The notes under the pieces: model-generated
What the model saw: only the letters and a program-made list of their open reading frames with translations
What the model was told of the DNA's origin: nothing
Databases searched by the model: none
IMG/VR virus record: IMGVR_UViG_3300046313_000683
Span: 45,811-109,810 of that record
DNA length: 64,000 bases
Strand: one strand, 5' to 3'
Origin: a virus
Part shown: piece by piece, positions 24,872-33,433 of the stretch
How positions within the stretch are numbered: position 1 is the stretch's first letter
Layout: every line of letters begins with the position of its first letter
Made by a program: the position numbers and the translations under genes

Positions 24872-24903
24872 AAAAGTACAGGCTCATCAATGAGCCTGTA
24901 CTT
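24872..24903 (-). terminator. Strong rho-independent terminator
   Basis: Minus strand AAGTACAGGCTCA-TTGA-TGAGCCTGTACTTTTT: 13-bp stem and T run, just after the stop of the 24926 gene. Confidence 0.85.
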
Positions 24904-24925
24904 GTAACAATATCTAACTTTTCTG

Positions 24926-26290
24926 TTAGTTATTTTCAGATTTCCAAATCACACACGCTTGTTTAACCTCTTCTGAGGATATGTTTTTAAATGTAGAGCG
25001 TAATTCCTTACTTAATTCAAATGCCGATGTCGCACTTGATGTGTGGACAGCATGTTGGATTTGCTTGGATAGCTTTTTATTGGCGTTGTTTAATTGATCT
25101 GGCTTGATAGACGTATCGACAATTTTCTTTGGAGCATCTTTCGCAGCAGAGTCAGCTTTTTTTGCATCAGCGTCATCTTCGCCATCATCATTTTCCATTG
25201 ATTTAGCAAGTGCTTTGGAAGATACTTTTTTCTTATCGTCATCTTCGTCACTATCATCAACTTTTTTAGCAGCAGGTTTAGAAATAGCTGTAGTTTTTGC
25301 TGGACGGCCGCGCTTACCAGGAACTTTTTCTTCCTTCGGAGGATTTTTACGAGGACGGCCACGAGTTGCTTCTTCCAACTCCTCACTGTCGTCACTAGGA
25401 ATCGCACTAAATTCACAATCTGCATATGCGTCGTTATTGCGATTTTGTTTAATCCATGCGTTGCACTCACTGCGAGTACCAGTGAAATAGGTATCACTAC
25501 GAGGAGCATTCTCGTCTGTCACGTCATATTGATCTGAAGCACTTTCCTGGACAGATTCAAATGGAGATTGACCAGCACCTTCACCGTAGGTCATTTCAAT
25601 ATCCTCATAGACATTGAGCATGATTTGCTCTACGTCGTCGTCACCATGTAAGCCAGTGCCTTCTGCATGGCTGTCGTACATGCGTTGAATAATCTTTGCA
25701 GCTTGACGTTGCATTGGACCTTGCGGACGAGTCATCACGTCATACGCATCAATATCATCTGCAAGGATTAGGTGAAACACCGTCTCAACAGATTGCTCTT
25801 GGCCAGGAGTACCAAGTACAGATTGATCGCCGATGGCCTCTTCGAGTTCTTCACCACCATCTTCCGTCACACCGTCACTCTCCGAAACCTTCTTGCGCAT
25901 TTCAGCTTTGGTACACTTGTACTTTTTCTTAAACTCTGAACCACTCAACTCGTCAAAATCAAGATCAAGTTCAGCCAATTTACCTTCAGTCAGCTCGACA
26001 TCTGCGCTTTCACCTAAATGAGAACGAAGTTGACCAACAACTGCCATTGTAACTTGCTCGAGATCGCCCCTATTCAACCGAGTCTCGAGAGTAGCATCAA
26101 GATACGAACGAGCTTGCTGAGTGATCATCGCCATTGGAGTATCGAGCAAATCGTCGCCAAATGTTTTCTTAAGGTGTTGTGCAGCCATACTAGAGATAAA
26201 GTCCAGTTTCTCCTGATCACGCAAAATGGCTTGTGCAGCCATTTTCGATTTTGAAGCAACAGCCTCAACAAGTGTTTGTAATAATTTCAT
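24926..26290 (-). CDS. Large acidic protein with AT-hook-like motifs and capsid-targeting-like start
   Basis: 454 aa, ATG 26290 (AAAGGA upstream). N-terminus MKLLQTLVEAVASK, then helical, then long acidic low-complexity linkers (EELEEA, DDSDEDDDKKK) with two AT-hook-type RGRPRKN and KRGRPAK motifs, and a helical C-terminal domain. AT-hooks bind minor grooves of AT-rich DNA. The TLVE-A site suggests packaging in the head with proteolytic trimming, as for T4 internal proteins. A DNA-condensing or ejected head protein is the best inference. Confidence 0.6.
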   Translation of the reverse strand: MKLLQTLVEAVASKSKMAAQAILRDQEKLDFISSMAAQHLKKTFGDDLLDTPMAMITQQARSYLDATLETRLNRGDLEQVTMAVVGQLRSHLGESADVELTEGKLAELDLDFDELSGSEFKKKYKCTKAEMRKKVSESDGVTEDGGEELEEAIGDQSVLGTPGQEQSVETVFHLILADDIDAYDVMTRPQGPMQRQAAKIIQRMYDSHAEGTGLHGDDDVEQIMLNVYEDIEMTYGEGAGQSPFESVQESASDQYDVTDENAPRSDTYFTGTRSECNAWIKQNRNNDAYADCEFSAIPSDDSEELEEATRGRPRKNPPKEEKVPGKRGRPAKTTAISKPAAKKVDDSDEDDDKKKVSSKALAKSMENDDGEDDADAKKADSAAKDAPKKIVDTSIKPDQLNNANKKLSKQIQHAVHTSSATSAFELSKELRSTFKNISSEEVKQACVIWKSENN

Positions 26291-26329
26291 AAAAGTCCTT
26301 TAAAATACGAGGTATTTCGATATTTATGA

Positions 26330-26785
26330 CTACGCGAGCTCGGTGAAGTATTTCTCTACCATTTGATTGTGTAAACTATCTACCACAGACCTATGCAACT
26401 CGCGACCAGTATCCATAAATTGATCGTGGGTCAACCACAGTGTGGATGCAGTTTCGCTGGAGAAATCGATAAAGTTTGATTTATCCCTTACCTTAAATGC
26501 ATAGATGTGGGTGCGACCTAATACCACCCCGCCTTCAATGATCGTTTCAATGTTTGCTTCGACCAAACCTAATTCTTCAATGCACTCCCTGATAGCTGCT
26601 GGGAGTGGATTTTCAAACCGCTCGATGCGACCTTTTGCGATCTGCGGCATTGTCAATTCAGGAATATCTTTGTTGTAGTCAGTACTAGCTGGTACCATGA
26701 ACAACATCTCAATTTCACCTGTGTCAGGGTCAACTGCGTACGGAACAGCGCCTGCTCGCCATACTTGAGGACGATCGTAACTCAT
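26330..26785 (-). CDS. Nudix hydrolase
   Basis: 151 aa from ATG 26785, which overlaps the upstream TGA (ATGA); an ATG at 26797 is also possible. Complete Nudix box GRIERFENPLPAAIRECIEELG (GX5EX7REUXEEXGU). Nudix enzymes hydrolyse nucleoside diphosphates linked to X, such as NADH, ADP-ribose, mRNA caps or oxidised dNTPs. In this phage the ADP-ribose-related neighbours at 17.7, 30.9 and 33.4 kb make an ADP-ribose-type substrate attractive but unproven. Confidence 0.85.
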   Translation of the reverse strand: MSYDRPQVWRAGAVPYAVDPDTGEIEMLFMVPASTDYNKDIPELTMPQIAKGRIERFENPLPAAIRECIEELGLVEANIETIIEGGVVLGRTHIYAFKVRDKSNFIDFSSETASTLWLTHDQFMDTGRELHRSVVDSLHNQMVEKYFTELA

Positions 26786-27144
26786 GTACCCACCCATTCG
26801 ACGATTCCATCCGATTCGCCGTCTTCCGATACGACAATTTCGTAGTAACGGTGGTCACCATACGTTGGAATCAGGTGATTTTGCAAAATGTTAGTCGCTA
26901 TCATTTCACAAGACATATGGTTTTGGTTACCTGCTTGGATAAACTCCTGCAATGCCCATTTAGTTAAAAAAAATTCCAACTCACGATCTTGGTGGGTGAC
27001 GGAGATTTTGACCTCTACCTTGAACATGTGTCTATGCTCTTTTTCGAGAAATGTGATTCGAGGGTCAATTTTACCAGCACCAGGATAAAAGTGAAATCCT
27101 TCGAACTCTGTACGAACTTTAATATATGTTTTTGCTACTGTCAT
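26782..27144 (-). CDS. QueD / 6-pyruvoyl-tetrahydropterin synthase-like protein
   Basis: 120 aa, ATG 27144. Layout of a short QueD-type T-fold: FEGFHFYPG near the start, EHRHMFKVEV with the paired histidines that would bind zinc, and a C-terminal YEIVVSEDGESDGIVEW with the acidic residue. The family converts 7,8-dihydroneopterin triphosphate to carboxytetrahydropterin (queuosine or 7-deazaguanine path) or pterins. No QueC, QueE or FolE is recognised in this window, so the pathway is incomplete here. Confidence 0.65.
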   Translation of the reverse strand: MTVAKTYIKVRTEFEGFHFYPGAGKIDPRITFLEKEHRHMFKVEVKISVTHQDRELEFFLTKWALQEFIQAGNQNHMSCEMIATNILQNHLIPTYGDHRYYEIVVSEDGESDGIVEWVGT

Positions 27145-27152
27145 AGTTTTCC

Positions 27153-27596
27153 TTAAAATGTGTCTTCATATGCTACACCACCCCATTCACCAACTTCAAT
27201 ATCCGTCTCATCACCATCTGGGATATCCGCAGACTCTGCCACAGCAAACATTACCATCTGCTTTTGTGCTTCACTACACAATCGAATACGTCCGTCTGAG
27301 TTATTCATTATCCACGATAACCACATTGGGTCTGTCTTGATAATGTGTCGGAGGGTCTTGTCCTTATACTTTCCAAATGGAAACTTGTCTGATAGTGCCA
27401 TTGCCGTAGCATCTTTGAAATCACTCATGTTGTGCATGTTTGGCTTCAACTGCGTCTTATTCGCTTTCTTCGTTAATGTGCGCTTTAGTGCAATTAATTT
27501 AGAAGGGCGTGCGGGCTTCGCAAGCTCTTTTTGCAGCTTAGAAAGGATTGGATTCTTCTTTTGCGCCATGCCAGAATTGCTTCCCTGTTTTTTCAT
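27153..27596 (-). CDS. Small protein with exonuclease-X-C-terminal-like domain
   Basis: About 147 aa from ATG 27596; ATG 27569 with GGGAAG upstream is the alternative. A lysine-rich N-terminus is followed by FPFGKYKDKTLRHIIKTDPMWLSWIMNN, the hallmark of the small DUF3820/exodeoxyribonuclease-X C-terminal-like module found fused to or beside DEDD nucleases. Acidic C-terminus. Likely a nucleic-acid-associated accessory protein. Confidence 0.6.
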   Translation of the reverse strand: MKKQGSNSGMAQKKNPILSKLQKELAKPARPSKLIALKRTLTKKANKTQLKPNMHNMSDFKDATAMALSDKFPFGKYKDKTLRHIIKTDPMWLSWIMNNSDGRIRLCSEAQKQMVMFAVAESADIPDGDETDIEVGEWGGVAYEDTF

Positions 27597-27894
27597 TTTT
27601 TGTAGCACAGTGTACACAAATCAATGCGTTTGGATTTGCTTTCCAGATTTGTTTCTCACCGACTTGGACTGTGCACATCAATGCTTTAACTCGATCAGCG
27701 GGCACATCATCCCCACACTGCTGGCACTCAATCCCGTCTACTGGAACGTCTTCAGGTTTAGAAATCCCATCAAGAGCAATTAGGTTTGCGTTTACTTTTG
27801 CTACTGCTTTTTCTCGAAACATCATCTCAAGTAATTGAGCTTGCTCTTCTGTTTCAATTGGAATTTCAATCGGGTCGCGGTTATCGTATGTCAT
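27538..27894 (-). CDS. DksA/TraR-type C4 zinc-finger protein
   Basis: 118 aa, ATG 27894. C-terminal finger ECQQCGDDVPADRVKAL...ICVHC matches the DksA/TraR C4 motif; the N-terminal helix is acidic and could reach the RNA polymerase secondary channel as TraR does. Such phage proteins alter host transcription without ppGpp. A second family member is at 63475-63729. The finger has a larger insert than usual. Confidence 0.7.
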   Translation of the reverse strand: MTYDNRDPIEIPIETEEQAQLLEMMFREKAVAKVNANLIALDGISKPEDVPVDGIECQQCGDDVPADRVKALMCTVQVGEKQIWKANPNALICVHCATKNEKTGKQFWHGAKEESNPF

Positions 27895-27921
27895 TTGTGA
27901 TTATTTTGGTAAAAGATTAGT

Positions 27922-28104
27922 TTACTTATTAGTAGTTGATGAAAGTCGGTCGTTGATCGAAACCAGAGACACTATAACACTTCCCAGTAGTGTGTACAAG
28001 TGATTTAGATTTGCTGGATCGTCACGGCACGCAGCCCACAATGCTGGCATCTGCTCAACTGCTTTATTCAATTGTTGTAGTGAGTGGTCGCTGTTTAATT
28101 CCAT
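27922..28104 (-). CDS. Small helical protein
   Basis: 60 aa, ATG 28104, overlapping the exonuclease 3' end by 41 nt. Helical, with Leu/Val-rich C-terminal half (LGSVIVSLVSIND). Unknown function. Confidence 0.5.
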   Translation of the reverse strand: MELNSDHSLQQLNKAVEQMPALWAACRDDPANLNHLYTLLGSVIVSLVSINDRLSSTTNK

Positions 28105-29098
28105 GTCCGCCTATTAAGAGTGGTCTGAATGTTTGAAGGTCCTGGGAGATCTTCTTTAATTTTGTTCTTGTGCAGAACGCAGAGAACTTCCAAAAGTCAA
28201 ACTTCTTGATTGCATCACGGTTGGTAGTAACAACCTTCTCCATTAGTGTGCGAATCGCGGGAGGTTGCTTACTCAAATCGATCAACATTTGATTTTCTTC
28301 GAGGATTTCTTTGACCTTGACTACTCGTGGTTGATCGTCTTCTGTATCTGGAAGAGGGTATGCAACTGGATTGTGCCACTGCTCTTCAAGAATGTTGACG
28401 AGTTCGATTTTGTCTGTGTACGCTTTTTTCAACCTCGTAGAGCGAATGCCAGGGTACGCACTTGCGACGTTGTCGGAGGCCATATCACCACGGAAACACT
28501 TCTCGAAAATATAAAACTCTGGATCATCCATTTTGACCAGCTCAGCGGTTTTGTAATCACACACGTGAGTAGTATTAGTAATCAATTGGTGCATATCACT
28601 ATCCCCGGTGAGAATGACATTCACCTCATCAGGATATTGTTGCACCCAACCTGCGATGCAGTCATCTGCTTCCAATAGTGGAGCCGCCAATACAATGATC
28701 CCAGTCATTGTCGTTAGTATTTCTTGAAATTCATTAATGTGATCAAGAAATTTATAATAAGCAGCTAGTTGCGTAGGAGTGAAATCCTTACGGCGCTGTC
28801 CCTTGTATTTCAAGCGGGAGACTGATAGACCACTCTCCATGTATTTCTTGCGCCAGTTACCAGGCGTATCGAAACAAGCAACTACACGTTTTGGTTGAAA
28901 CTGCTTGTACGATTTATTCATCGACTGTAGAGCGGAGTGTAGAGCCATTCCACCAATATCTGGTAGTTCTTCACCACCATCATCGTCATCATCCAAAATC
29001 TGCTTACGCACGTTTGTACGACCTTGTGTAGCTTGTAGTGCATTGTACGTGCGGTACAGCATACCTGAAACGTCAAACAATAAGTTATCAACCTTCAT
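28064..29098 (-). CDS. rnh: 5'-3' exonuclease, T4 RNase H type (FEN family)
   Basis: 344 aa, ATG 29098. FEN/PIN-type acidic residues: DVSGMLYRTY at the start, VVACFDTPGNWRK, LEADDCIAGW, LTGDSDMHQL, and FRGDMASDN in the H3TH region. T4 RNase H removes RNA primers and 5' flaps on the lagging strand. Contains an acidic insert (about residues 36-48). Next to the sliding clamp gene, in keeping with lagging-strand processing. Confidence 0.9.
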   Translation of the reverse strand: MKVDNLLFDVSGMLYRTYNALQATQGRTNVRKQILDDDDDGGEELPDIGGMALHSALQSMNKSYKQFQPKRVVACFDTPGNWRKKYMESGLSVSRLKYKGQRRKDFTPTQLAAYYKFLDHINEFQEILTTMTGIIVLAAPLLEADDCIAGWVQQYPDEVNVILTGDSDMHQLITNTTHVCDYKTAELVKMDDPEFYIFEKCFRGDMASDNVASAYPGIRSTRLKKAYTDKIELVNILEEQWHNPVAYPLPDTEDDQPRVVKVKEILEENQMLIDLSKQPPAIRTLMEKVVTTNRDAIKKFDFWKFSAFCTRTKLKKISQDLQTFRPLLIGGHGIKQRPLTTTIE

Positions 29099-29484
29099 AC
29101 TTTGTCACCCTGTTCAAACTGTTCTGCGAGTTGTTTATGAGTTGCTACCAACCACTTGTTGACGATGTCACGCTCGGAGCGACCACGATACCCTTTGCCT
29201 TTGAGTTCCTTGATGAACGCCGCATTCCAATCAAGCTGCATCTGCACCCCAAGTTCTGGATCATATCCAGACGATATCACCTCAACAAAAGGCGCATCAC
29301 TGGCATGTCGTTCATCTGCTGCTCGTTGAACACGAACTTCCTTGCTGAGTTCATGCGCCTCAATAGCTTGCTTGATTGCAGTTGGAATTGTTGCCTCCAG
29401 CTCGTCAATGCGGACATTGAGATTATGAACAATGGTCAGCAACCTCTCATTGAGGTCATCAGCAATTTTCGTTGTATAGAACAT
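29095..29484 (-). CDS. Hypothetical helical protein
   Basis: 129 aa, ATG 29484, ATGA-coupled to the exonuclease. First 60 residues form a coiled coil (IADDLNERLLTIVHNLNVRIDELE); second half contains LGVQMQLDWNAAFI. No family recognised. Position between clamp and exonuclease suggests a replication-linked role. Confidence 0.6.
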   Translation of the reverse strand: MFYTTKIADDLNERLLTIVHNLNVRIDELEATIPTAIKQAIEAHELSKEVRVQRAADERHASDAPFVEVISSGYDPELGVQMQLDWNAAFIKELKGKGYRGRSERDIVNKWLVATHKQLAEQFEQGDKV

Positions 29485-29485
29485 A

Positions 29486-30193
29486 TTAGCGATTCTTCAC
29501 GTCAAGTAAAAATACCGAAGCAGCAACCTGCTTCAACTCTGTTGGCAATTGGACCCGCATGTGGCCTTTAGCTGTAATATCAAACAGGACTGTATTGATG
29601 GTTTTTGGTAGCACTTTATCAACAGCAGCCAAATATTCTGTTGTATAGTTATATTGGAATTTGGAGTTCGTTTTAACGTCACTAAGCACTGCAGTATACG
29701 TCTCACTCTCACTTAGTGCTGAGAGTGATAGATGTTTGTCACCCGAGAATGTAATTAGTTTAGCACCAATTGAACTAGCTGCATTAATTGCTGCAGTTAA
29801 GTCATCTCGAGTTAGCTCAAGCTCTTGAGCAAATGAACCAGTGAACTTTGCTGGAATCCGATCATTCGACCGGTCGTTTGCAAGACGGAAATCGAATGTA
29901 GATTTACCAGATTTAATTTGAAGGGATTTCGGTTTGTCCTCAGCACCGCCAGTTACAACAGTCACCGTCGCTCCATCAAGTGTAAGGCGTTGAGATAAAT
30001 CACGGATCCTATTAATCAGCAAATCAGGGCCAGCATACGACACACCATCGAACATGATGAACAGAGACGGTACATCATCAATGGCAGCAGCTGATGTAGA
30101 TGTAAGTTTTATAACATCTACAGAAAACTGTTTGCAAAACTTAACAACCGCTGTAACAGTTGCAATGGATGGGGGAGTTAGTTGGATTGACAT
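29486..30193 (-). CDS. Sliding clamp, T4 gp45-like
   Basis: 235 aa, ATG 30193, the size of gp45. Two-domain beta-alpha pattern of a trimeric clamp, with a central linker and the acidic C-terminal strand ending PTELKQVAASVFLLDVKNR. Gp45 encircles DNA and tethers the polymerase; in T4 it is also a late-transcription activator. Assigned from size, fold pattern and position beside the RNase H gene; primary similarity is modest. Confidence 0.7.
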   Translation of the reverse strand: MSIQLTPPSIATVTAVVKFCKQFSVDVIKLTSTSAAAIDDVPSLFIMFDGVSYAGPDLLINRIRDLSQRLTLDGATVTVVTGGAEDKPKSLQIKSGKSTFDFRLANDRSNDRIPAKFTGSFAQELELTRDDLTAAINAASSIGAKLITFSGDKHLSLSALSESETYTAVLSDVKTNSKFQYNYTTEYLAAVDKVLPKTINTVLFDITAKGHMRVQLPTELKQVAASVFLLDVKNR

Positions 30194-30268
30194 AGTGCGT
30201 GTATTGCAACACGATATTTAAAAGAGATTAGGAATCGTCTAGTAGATGCTGTTGTGTATACAACAGAT

Positions 30269-30514
30269 TTAATCTTCGTAAGCGTGATGAGCTTGACGCT
30301 TTTGAAATTTTGCGTCGTATGCCATCGAGATCTGAACCTCAGCCCAAGCTGCGAGCGACTCGTATTCAATACCTTCAATATCATCATATAGAGTACCGTC
30401 GGTGTAATACTCAATACCGTGCAACGAGAAAGCTTCGTCGTCCGTCAGGAGGGATACTTCTTCAACTAGTTTTGCAACTTCGTGAGGGCGAGAAGATTTG
30501 GGGTTTACTGTCAT
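30269..30514 (-). CDS. Small acidic hypothetical protein
   Basis: 81 aa, ATG 30514. Acidic, with YYTDGTLYDDIEGIEYESLAAW and a His-rich end. No recognised family. Lies between SmpB and clamp genes. Confidence 0.55.
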   Translation of the reverse strand: MTVNPKSSRPHEVAKLVEEVSLLTDDEAFSLHGIEYYTDGTLYDDIEGIEYESLAAWAEVQISMAYDAKFQKRQAHHAYED

Positions 30515-30540
30515 TACCTAATGAGATTAGTTCGCTGTAT

Positions 30541-30963
30541 TTATTCGAAAATTTGCTGGGATTTTACAACCCTACGCAACCGTTTATCAATATCCACATT
30601 CTTAGAATCTTCACGTTTATCAAACTTCGTTTTACCTTTACAAGCAGCGAGTACAACTTTGAATTTTCCACGAATGTGAGCAACTGATTCTACCATTACC
30701 GTCAATCCACGTTGTGTTATCAACCCAGATAGCCGATCAATTTCTTTTTTATGCAACAGTGCCTTGACAGATTCGGTAGTGCTACGAAACTGTAAACCAA
30801 GTACACAGAAGCCGTCAGGCGTATTACCAGCACGAGCACCACGGATATCGTATTCATTTTCTGCAATCGCTTTAGTCTGTTCACCAGTGAGTTTTAGACC
30901 AGCTGTAATTCGCTCGAGAATCTCGAAATCAAGCCCGATTGGGTTAGAACGAAGTTGTGTCAT
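30541..30963 (-). CDS. smpB: SmpB-like tmRNA-binding protein
   Basis: 140 aa from ATG 30963 (a TTG at 30993 is less likely). Follows SmpB in order: FEILERITAGLKLTGEQTKAIAENEYDIRGARAG (beta-barrel start), ALLHKKEIDRLSGLITQRGLTVM, GKFKVVLAACKGKTKFDKRE and the RRVVKSQ tail. SmpB carries tmRNA to stalled ribosomes and its basic tail reads the empty mRNA channel. Bacterial SmpB is about 155-160 aa; this one is shorter in the barrel and tail. No tmRNA was found here, so it may use host tmRNA or interfere with trans-translation. Confidence 0.9.
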   Translation of the reverse strand: MTQLRSNPIGLDFEILERITAGLKLTGEQTKAIAENEYDIRGARAGNTPDGFCVLGLQFRSTTESVKALLHKKEIDRLSGLITQRGLTVMVESVAHIRGKFKVVLAACKGKTKFDKREDSKNVDIDKRLRRVVKSQQIFE

Positions 30964-31366
30964 TTTCAAGGTATGGTTGCCACTGCTCTGCAAAGTTGCA
31001 GTTGATGGGAGCGTTGACGAACATAGGAGCGATCTGCGAATCTACGTAATTAGCAAGTCCACAGGCGATCCTGGTAACAAAAAATATAAGGTCGGGGTGG
31101 TTAGTTGCAAATTTCAAAAAATCATCGACGTGAGATTTGATTACATTAAGTGGCAGTGTCTGTATGGATTTGTCTTTCGTAGGCAGTGCATAAGACTGCC
31201 CCACTAATCCAACCCCCACTCCATACACTGCACCATACTGCAACGCAGCTTTTGCAGCACCTGCACCGTGCCGGCCAGCAGCGTTACTACCAAAAACCCA
31301 TATCTCTCCGTTTCTTGGCAGCGTCGCATCCCGATGGTATGAGTATTTTTTAGGCTTTTTTTCCAT
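30944..31366 (-). CDS. Macro-like phage protein (A1S_2505-type)
   Basis: 140 aa, ATG 31366. Contains WVFGSNAAGRHGAGAAKAAL, GVGLVGQSYALPTKD and VTRIACGLANY, the conserved blocks of a phage protein family that looks like a small macro (ADP-ribose-binding) fold: a G-rich loop, a second G-x-x-G-x-SYA-I/L-PTKD loop and a C-terminal strand. Macro domains bind or hydrolyse ADP-ribose derivatives. The A1S_2505 family name is from memory; activity is inferred. Overlaps the smpB start. Confidence 0.65.
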   Translation of the reverse strand: MEKKPKKYSYHRDATLPRNGEIWVFGSNAAGRHGAGAAKAALQYGAVYGVGVGLVGQSYALPTKDKSIQTLPLNVIKSHVDDFLKFATNHPDLIFFVTRIACGLANYVDSQIAPMFVNAPINCNFAEQWQPYLENDTTSF

Positions 31367-32054
31367 AACTTAACCGAATCTGGTCCTCTATAAATTTAGA
31401 AAGTTCAGCACGGTGCTGCAATACTTTTTTATCGTAATTTGCACCAGGGATACCAACAGACCCATTGTACATCAGTAGAGCTTTGTTCACATCTCCGTTT
31501 GACGCATTTAAGTATTCACGCAAGATTTTGGTACCAGCTTTAATGTTAGCTGTTGGGTTATACACCTCAACTGCACTGATTTTATCCTTGTGCCAAAATG
31601 GGATAACTTGCATCAATCCCTTTGCTCCTGCTGGACTAGTGGCCATGTAGTTGAATCGACTCTCTGCAGTAATAACAGCAAGTGTCAATAACGGATCCAC
31701 TTGGCGATCGCCACTCTCCTGAAAAGCAGTAACCACAATTTGTTGAATCATCTCTGGATTAACATTTGGCACGCCTGATGCACGAGTTTTAATCCATTTA
31801 ACGAGCGCGTTTGTGAGAACTGGATCAGTAGTATCAATATCTGCAACTTGCTTTTTGAGATAGATTTCAGTGTTCCACCACACAATCGCTTGTTGATACG
31901 CATAACCAACACCAGCTAGTGAAATCACAAGTGCGGCAAGTGTTAACCACCAATACCGAAGCAAAAAGCCTCGACGATTAATTGGTGATGCGTTAAACAC
32001 ATTTCTCGAAATGACGAACGATGATACCGACGGTAGTCGCGTGAGTGTTAGCAT
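31350..32054 (-). CDS. Membrane-anchored lytic transglycosylase (SLT family)
   Basis: 234 aa from ATG 32054, with AGGAG 6 nt upstream. One membrane helix near residues 32-52 (WWLTLAALVISLAGVGYAY), then an SLT domain: LTLAVITAESRFNYMATSPAGAKGLMQVIPFW with catalytic Glu in ITAESRF, and ALLMYNG near the end. Cleaves peptidoglycan glycan strands. Could serve in lysis with the spanins at 57.5-58.2 kb, or in the tail during infection; the anchor favours lysis from the inner membrane. Confidence 0.88.
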   Translation of the reverse strand: MLTLTRLPSVSSFVISRNVFNASPINRRGFLLRYWWLTLAALVISLAGVGYAYQQAIVWWNTEIYLKKQVADIDTTDPVLTNALVKWIKTRASGVPNVNPEMIQQIVVTAFQESGDRQVDPLLTLAVITAESRFNYMATSPAGAKGLMQVIPFWHKDKISAVEVYNPTANIKAGTKILREYLNASNGDVNKALLMYNGSVGIPGANYDKKVLQHRAELSKFIEDQIRLSYGKKA

Positions 32055-32093
32055 AGTTTCTCCTGTTAAAACGTTGATACCAAATTGGATCAA

Positions 32094-32215
32094 CTATATG
32101 TGATAGACAGGGTGAATATGGAGCTGGTGTTTTGAATTGTTAACTGAGCATTGCACTCACAATTCACACTCATCATGTGCTCCAAGTAGTCTATCAACGG
32201 CGGTGGATTGCGTAC
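32094..32215. other. Structured intergenic element
   Basis: TGATAGAC/GTCTATCA (32101-32108, 32189-32196) brackets an inner TGGAGC/GCTCCA and a GAATTGT...ACAATTC hairpin containing GAGTGCAATGCTC. Resembles the hairpin units of the tRNA regions but stands alone among protein genes; possibly a derived tRNA or small RNA. Confidence 0.5.
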
Positions 32216-32461
32216 TTATTTATGTAGGTCAGTGTCCTGGGTTAAATAATAGTCCAATAGACGCGTTTGACACAGTGCTGGCACCGATACAAACGGCCAC
32301 TCCAACTTGAAAGGACAACCAGTGGTCCACTTACCAGTTTTAAGGAATGCTTGGTATGCAGCGCGGTGCGAAACTTGAGATGGAGTAAACGATGTACGAG
32401 GAGAACGAGAGTCCACATACGCTGCGATAACTCGGCTCGGCATCGTAGAAATAGCTGTCAT
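32216..32461 (-). CDS. Small hypothetical protein
   Basis: 81 aa from ATG 32461 (a TTG at 32473 is less likely). Basic N-terminal half with RSPRTSFTPSQVSHRAAYQAFLKTGKW. No family recognised. Confidence 0.5.
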   Translation of the reverse strand: MTAISTMPSRVIAAYVDSRSPRTSFTPSQVSHRAAYQAFLKTGKWTTGCPFKLEWPFVSVPALCQTRLLDYYLTQDTDLHK

Positions 32462-32530
32462 TGATGTTTCCAAATAGTTAAACTTGGGTCAAGTATCCCT
32501 GATTTGGATCGTGTAGGCAACTATTAATTT

Positions 32531-33406
32531 TTACAGATTTTTAAGTGCGAGTGGATACGGAATATTAGACTGATCCAATTGAGCTGCTGCATCGAGTCCA
32601 ATAACCTCACGTAACTTAGGGTCTGCTATTTTTGTACGAACAACTGCGATCAAATCTTCGACTGTCATAACATCTGTTGGTGTGATATTTTCACCAAATA
32701 GTGTTTTAACAAGTGTTGTGGGATCGTTAACCAAATCTTCACGATCGATAAACTTAGCGTCAGGATAACGAGCGCGGATTTCAGCTGGAGTTGCAGTACC
32801 CAGTGACTTATTTGGCGCGCCTGTGCGTTTATTGATTGATACCATCTTGAAAATACGGCGCATTCCCTTGTTGGGATCGATGGAGCGGCTAGCACGGGCC
32901 ACAATGTCTCCTGCCTCGTTTTTGATGATCATATCACCTGGGTGAATCATGTGACGCACGCACGCCATCAATAATTGATTGCGGACAACACCTTTAAACT
33001 TGCTGTTGCGTCCTTCGTCGCTATGGTACATGAATTTTGCCCATGTAACACTATCGAAATACATAAAGTCGACTTGAATCTTTTTATTGTTGCCGACAGG
33101 ACACGCGTACGAGCCAGTACGGAGGCCTGATGCGAGTGTACCTTCGCCACTCACAGCAGCAAGAACTTTATTATGTATCTCAGCCATGTCATACTCGTTG
33201 AGGTCAATAGCGATATCGACATCACCACTGTCGGGACGGAATCCAAGCAAAGTTAGCTCTGTACTACCAAGCAACCCAGCGCGCAGTTCCTCAACAGGAA
33301 TACCAGATGCTTTAGACATAAACTGCAAGGCAGCTTGCATATCCGCTTGATTAGCACGTGTAGTACCCCATTGTTCGGTTGCGTGGCCACCCTCTTGTAT
33401 TATCAT
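32531..33406 (-). CDS. Nucleotidyltransferase-fold protein
   Basis: 291 aa, ATG 33406. LLGSTELTLLGFRPDSGDVDIAIDL matches the pol-beta-type nucleotidyltransferase signature GS...DxD, with a third acid in KIQVDFMYFD. Such enzymes transfer nucleotides to proteins, RNA or small molecules (MNT, CCA-adding, AMPylating toxins). With a huge tRNA set nearby, a tRNA 3'-end activity is conceivable, but the protein lacks the classic CCA-enzyme motifs and more closely suggests a stand-alone NTase. Substrate unknown. Confidence 0.6.
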   Translation of the reverse strand: MIIQEGGHATEQWGTTRANQADMQAALQFMSKASGIPVEELRAGLLGSTELTLLGFRPDSGDVDIAIDLNEYDMAEIHNKVLAAVSGEGTLASGLRTGSYACPVGNNKKIQVDFMYFDSVTWAKFMYHSDEGRNSKFKGVVRNQLLMACVRHMIHPGDMIIKNEAGDIVARASRSIDPNKGMRRIFKMVSINKRTGAPNKSLGTATPAEIRARYPDAKFIDREDLVNDPTTLVKTLFGENITPTDVMTVEDLIAVVRTKIADPKLREVIGLDAAAQLDQSNIPYPLALKNL

Positions 33407-33433
33407 GTCAGTGCATATTGATGTTATGCGTAT

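Noticed and set aside
25104-25490. Ser/Phe-rich plus-strand ORF
   Set aside because: Antisense of the acidic low-complexity part of the 24926-26290 gene.
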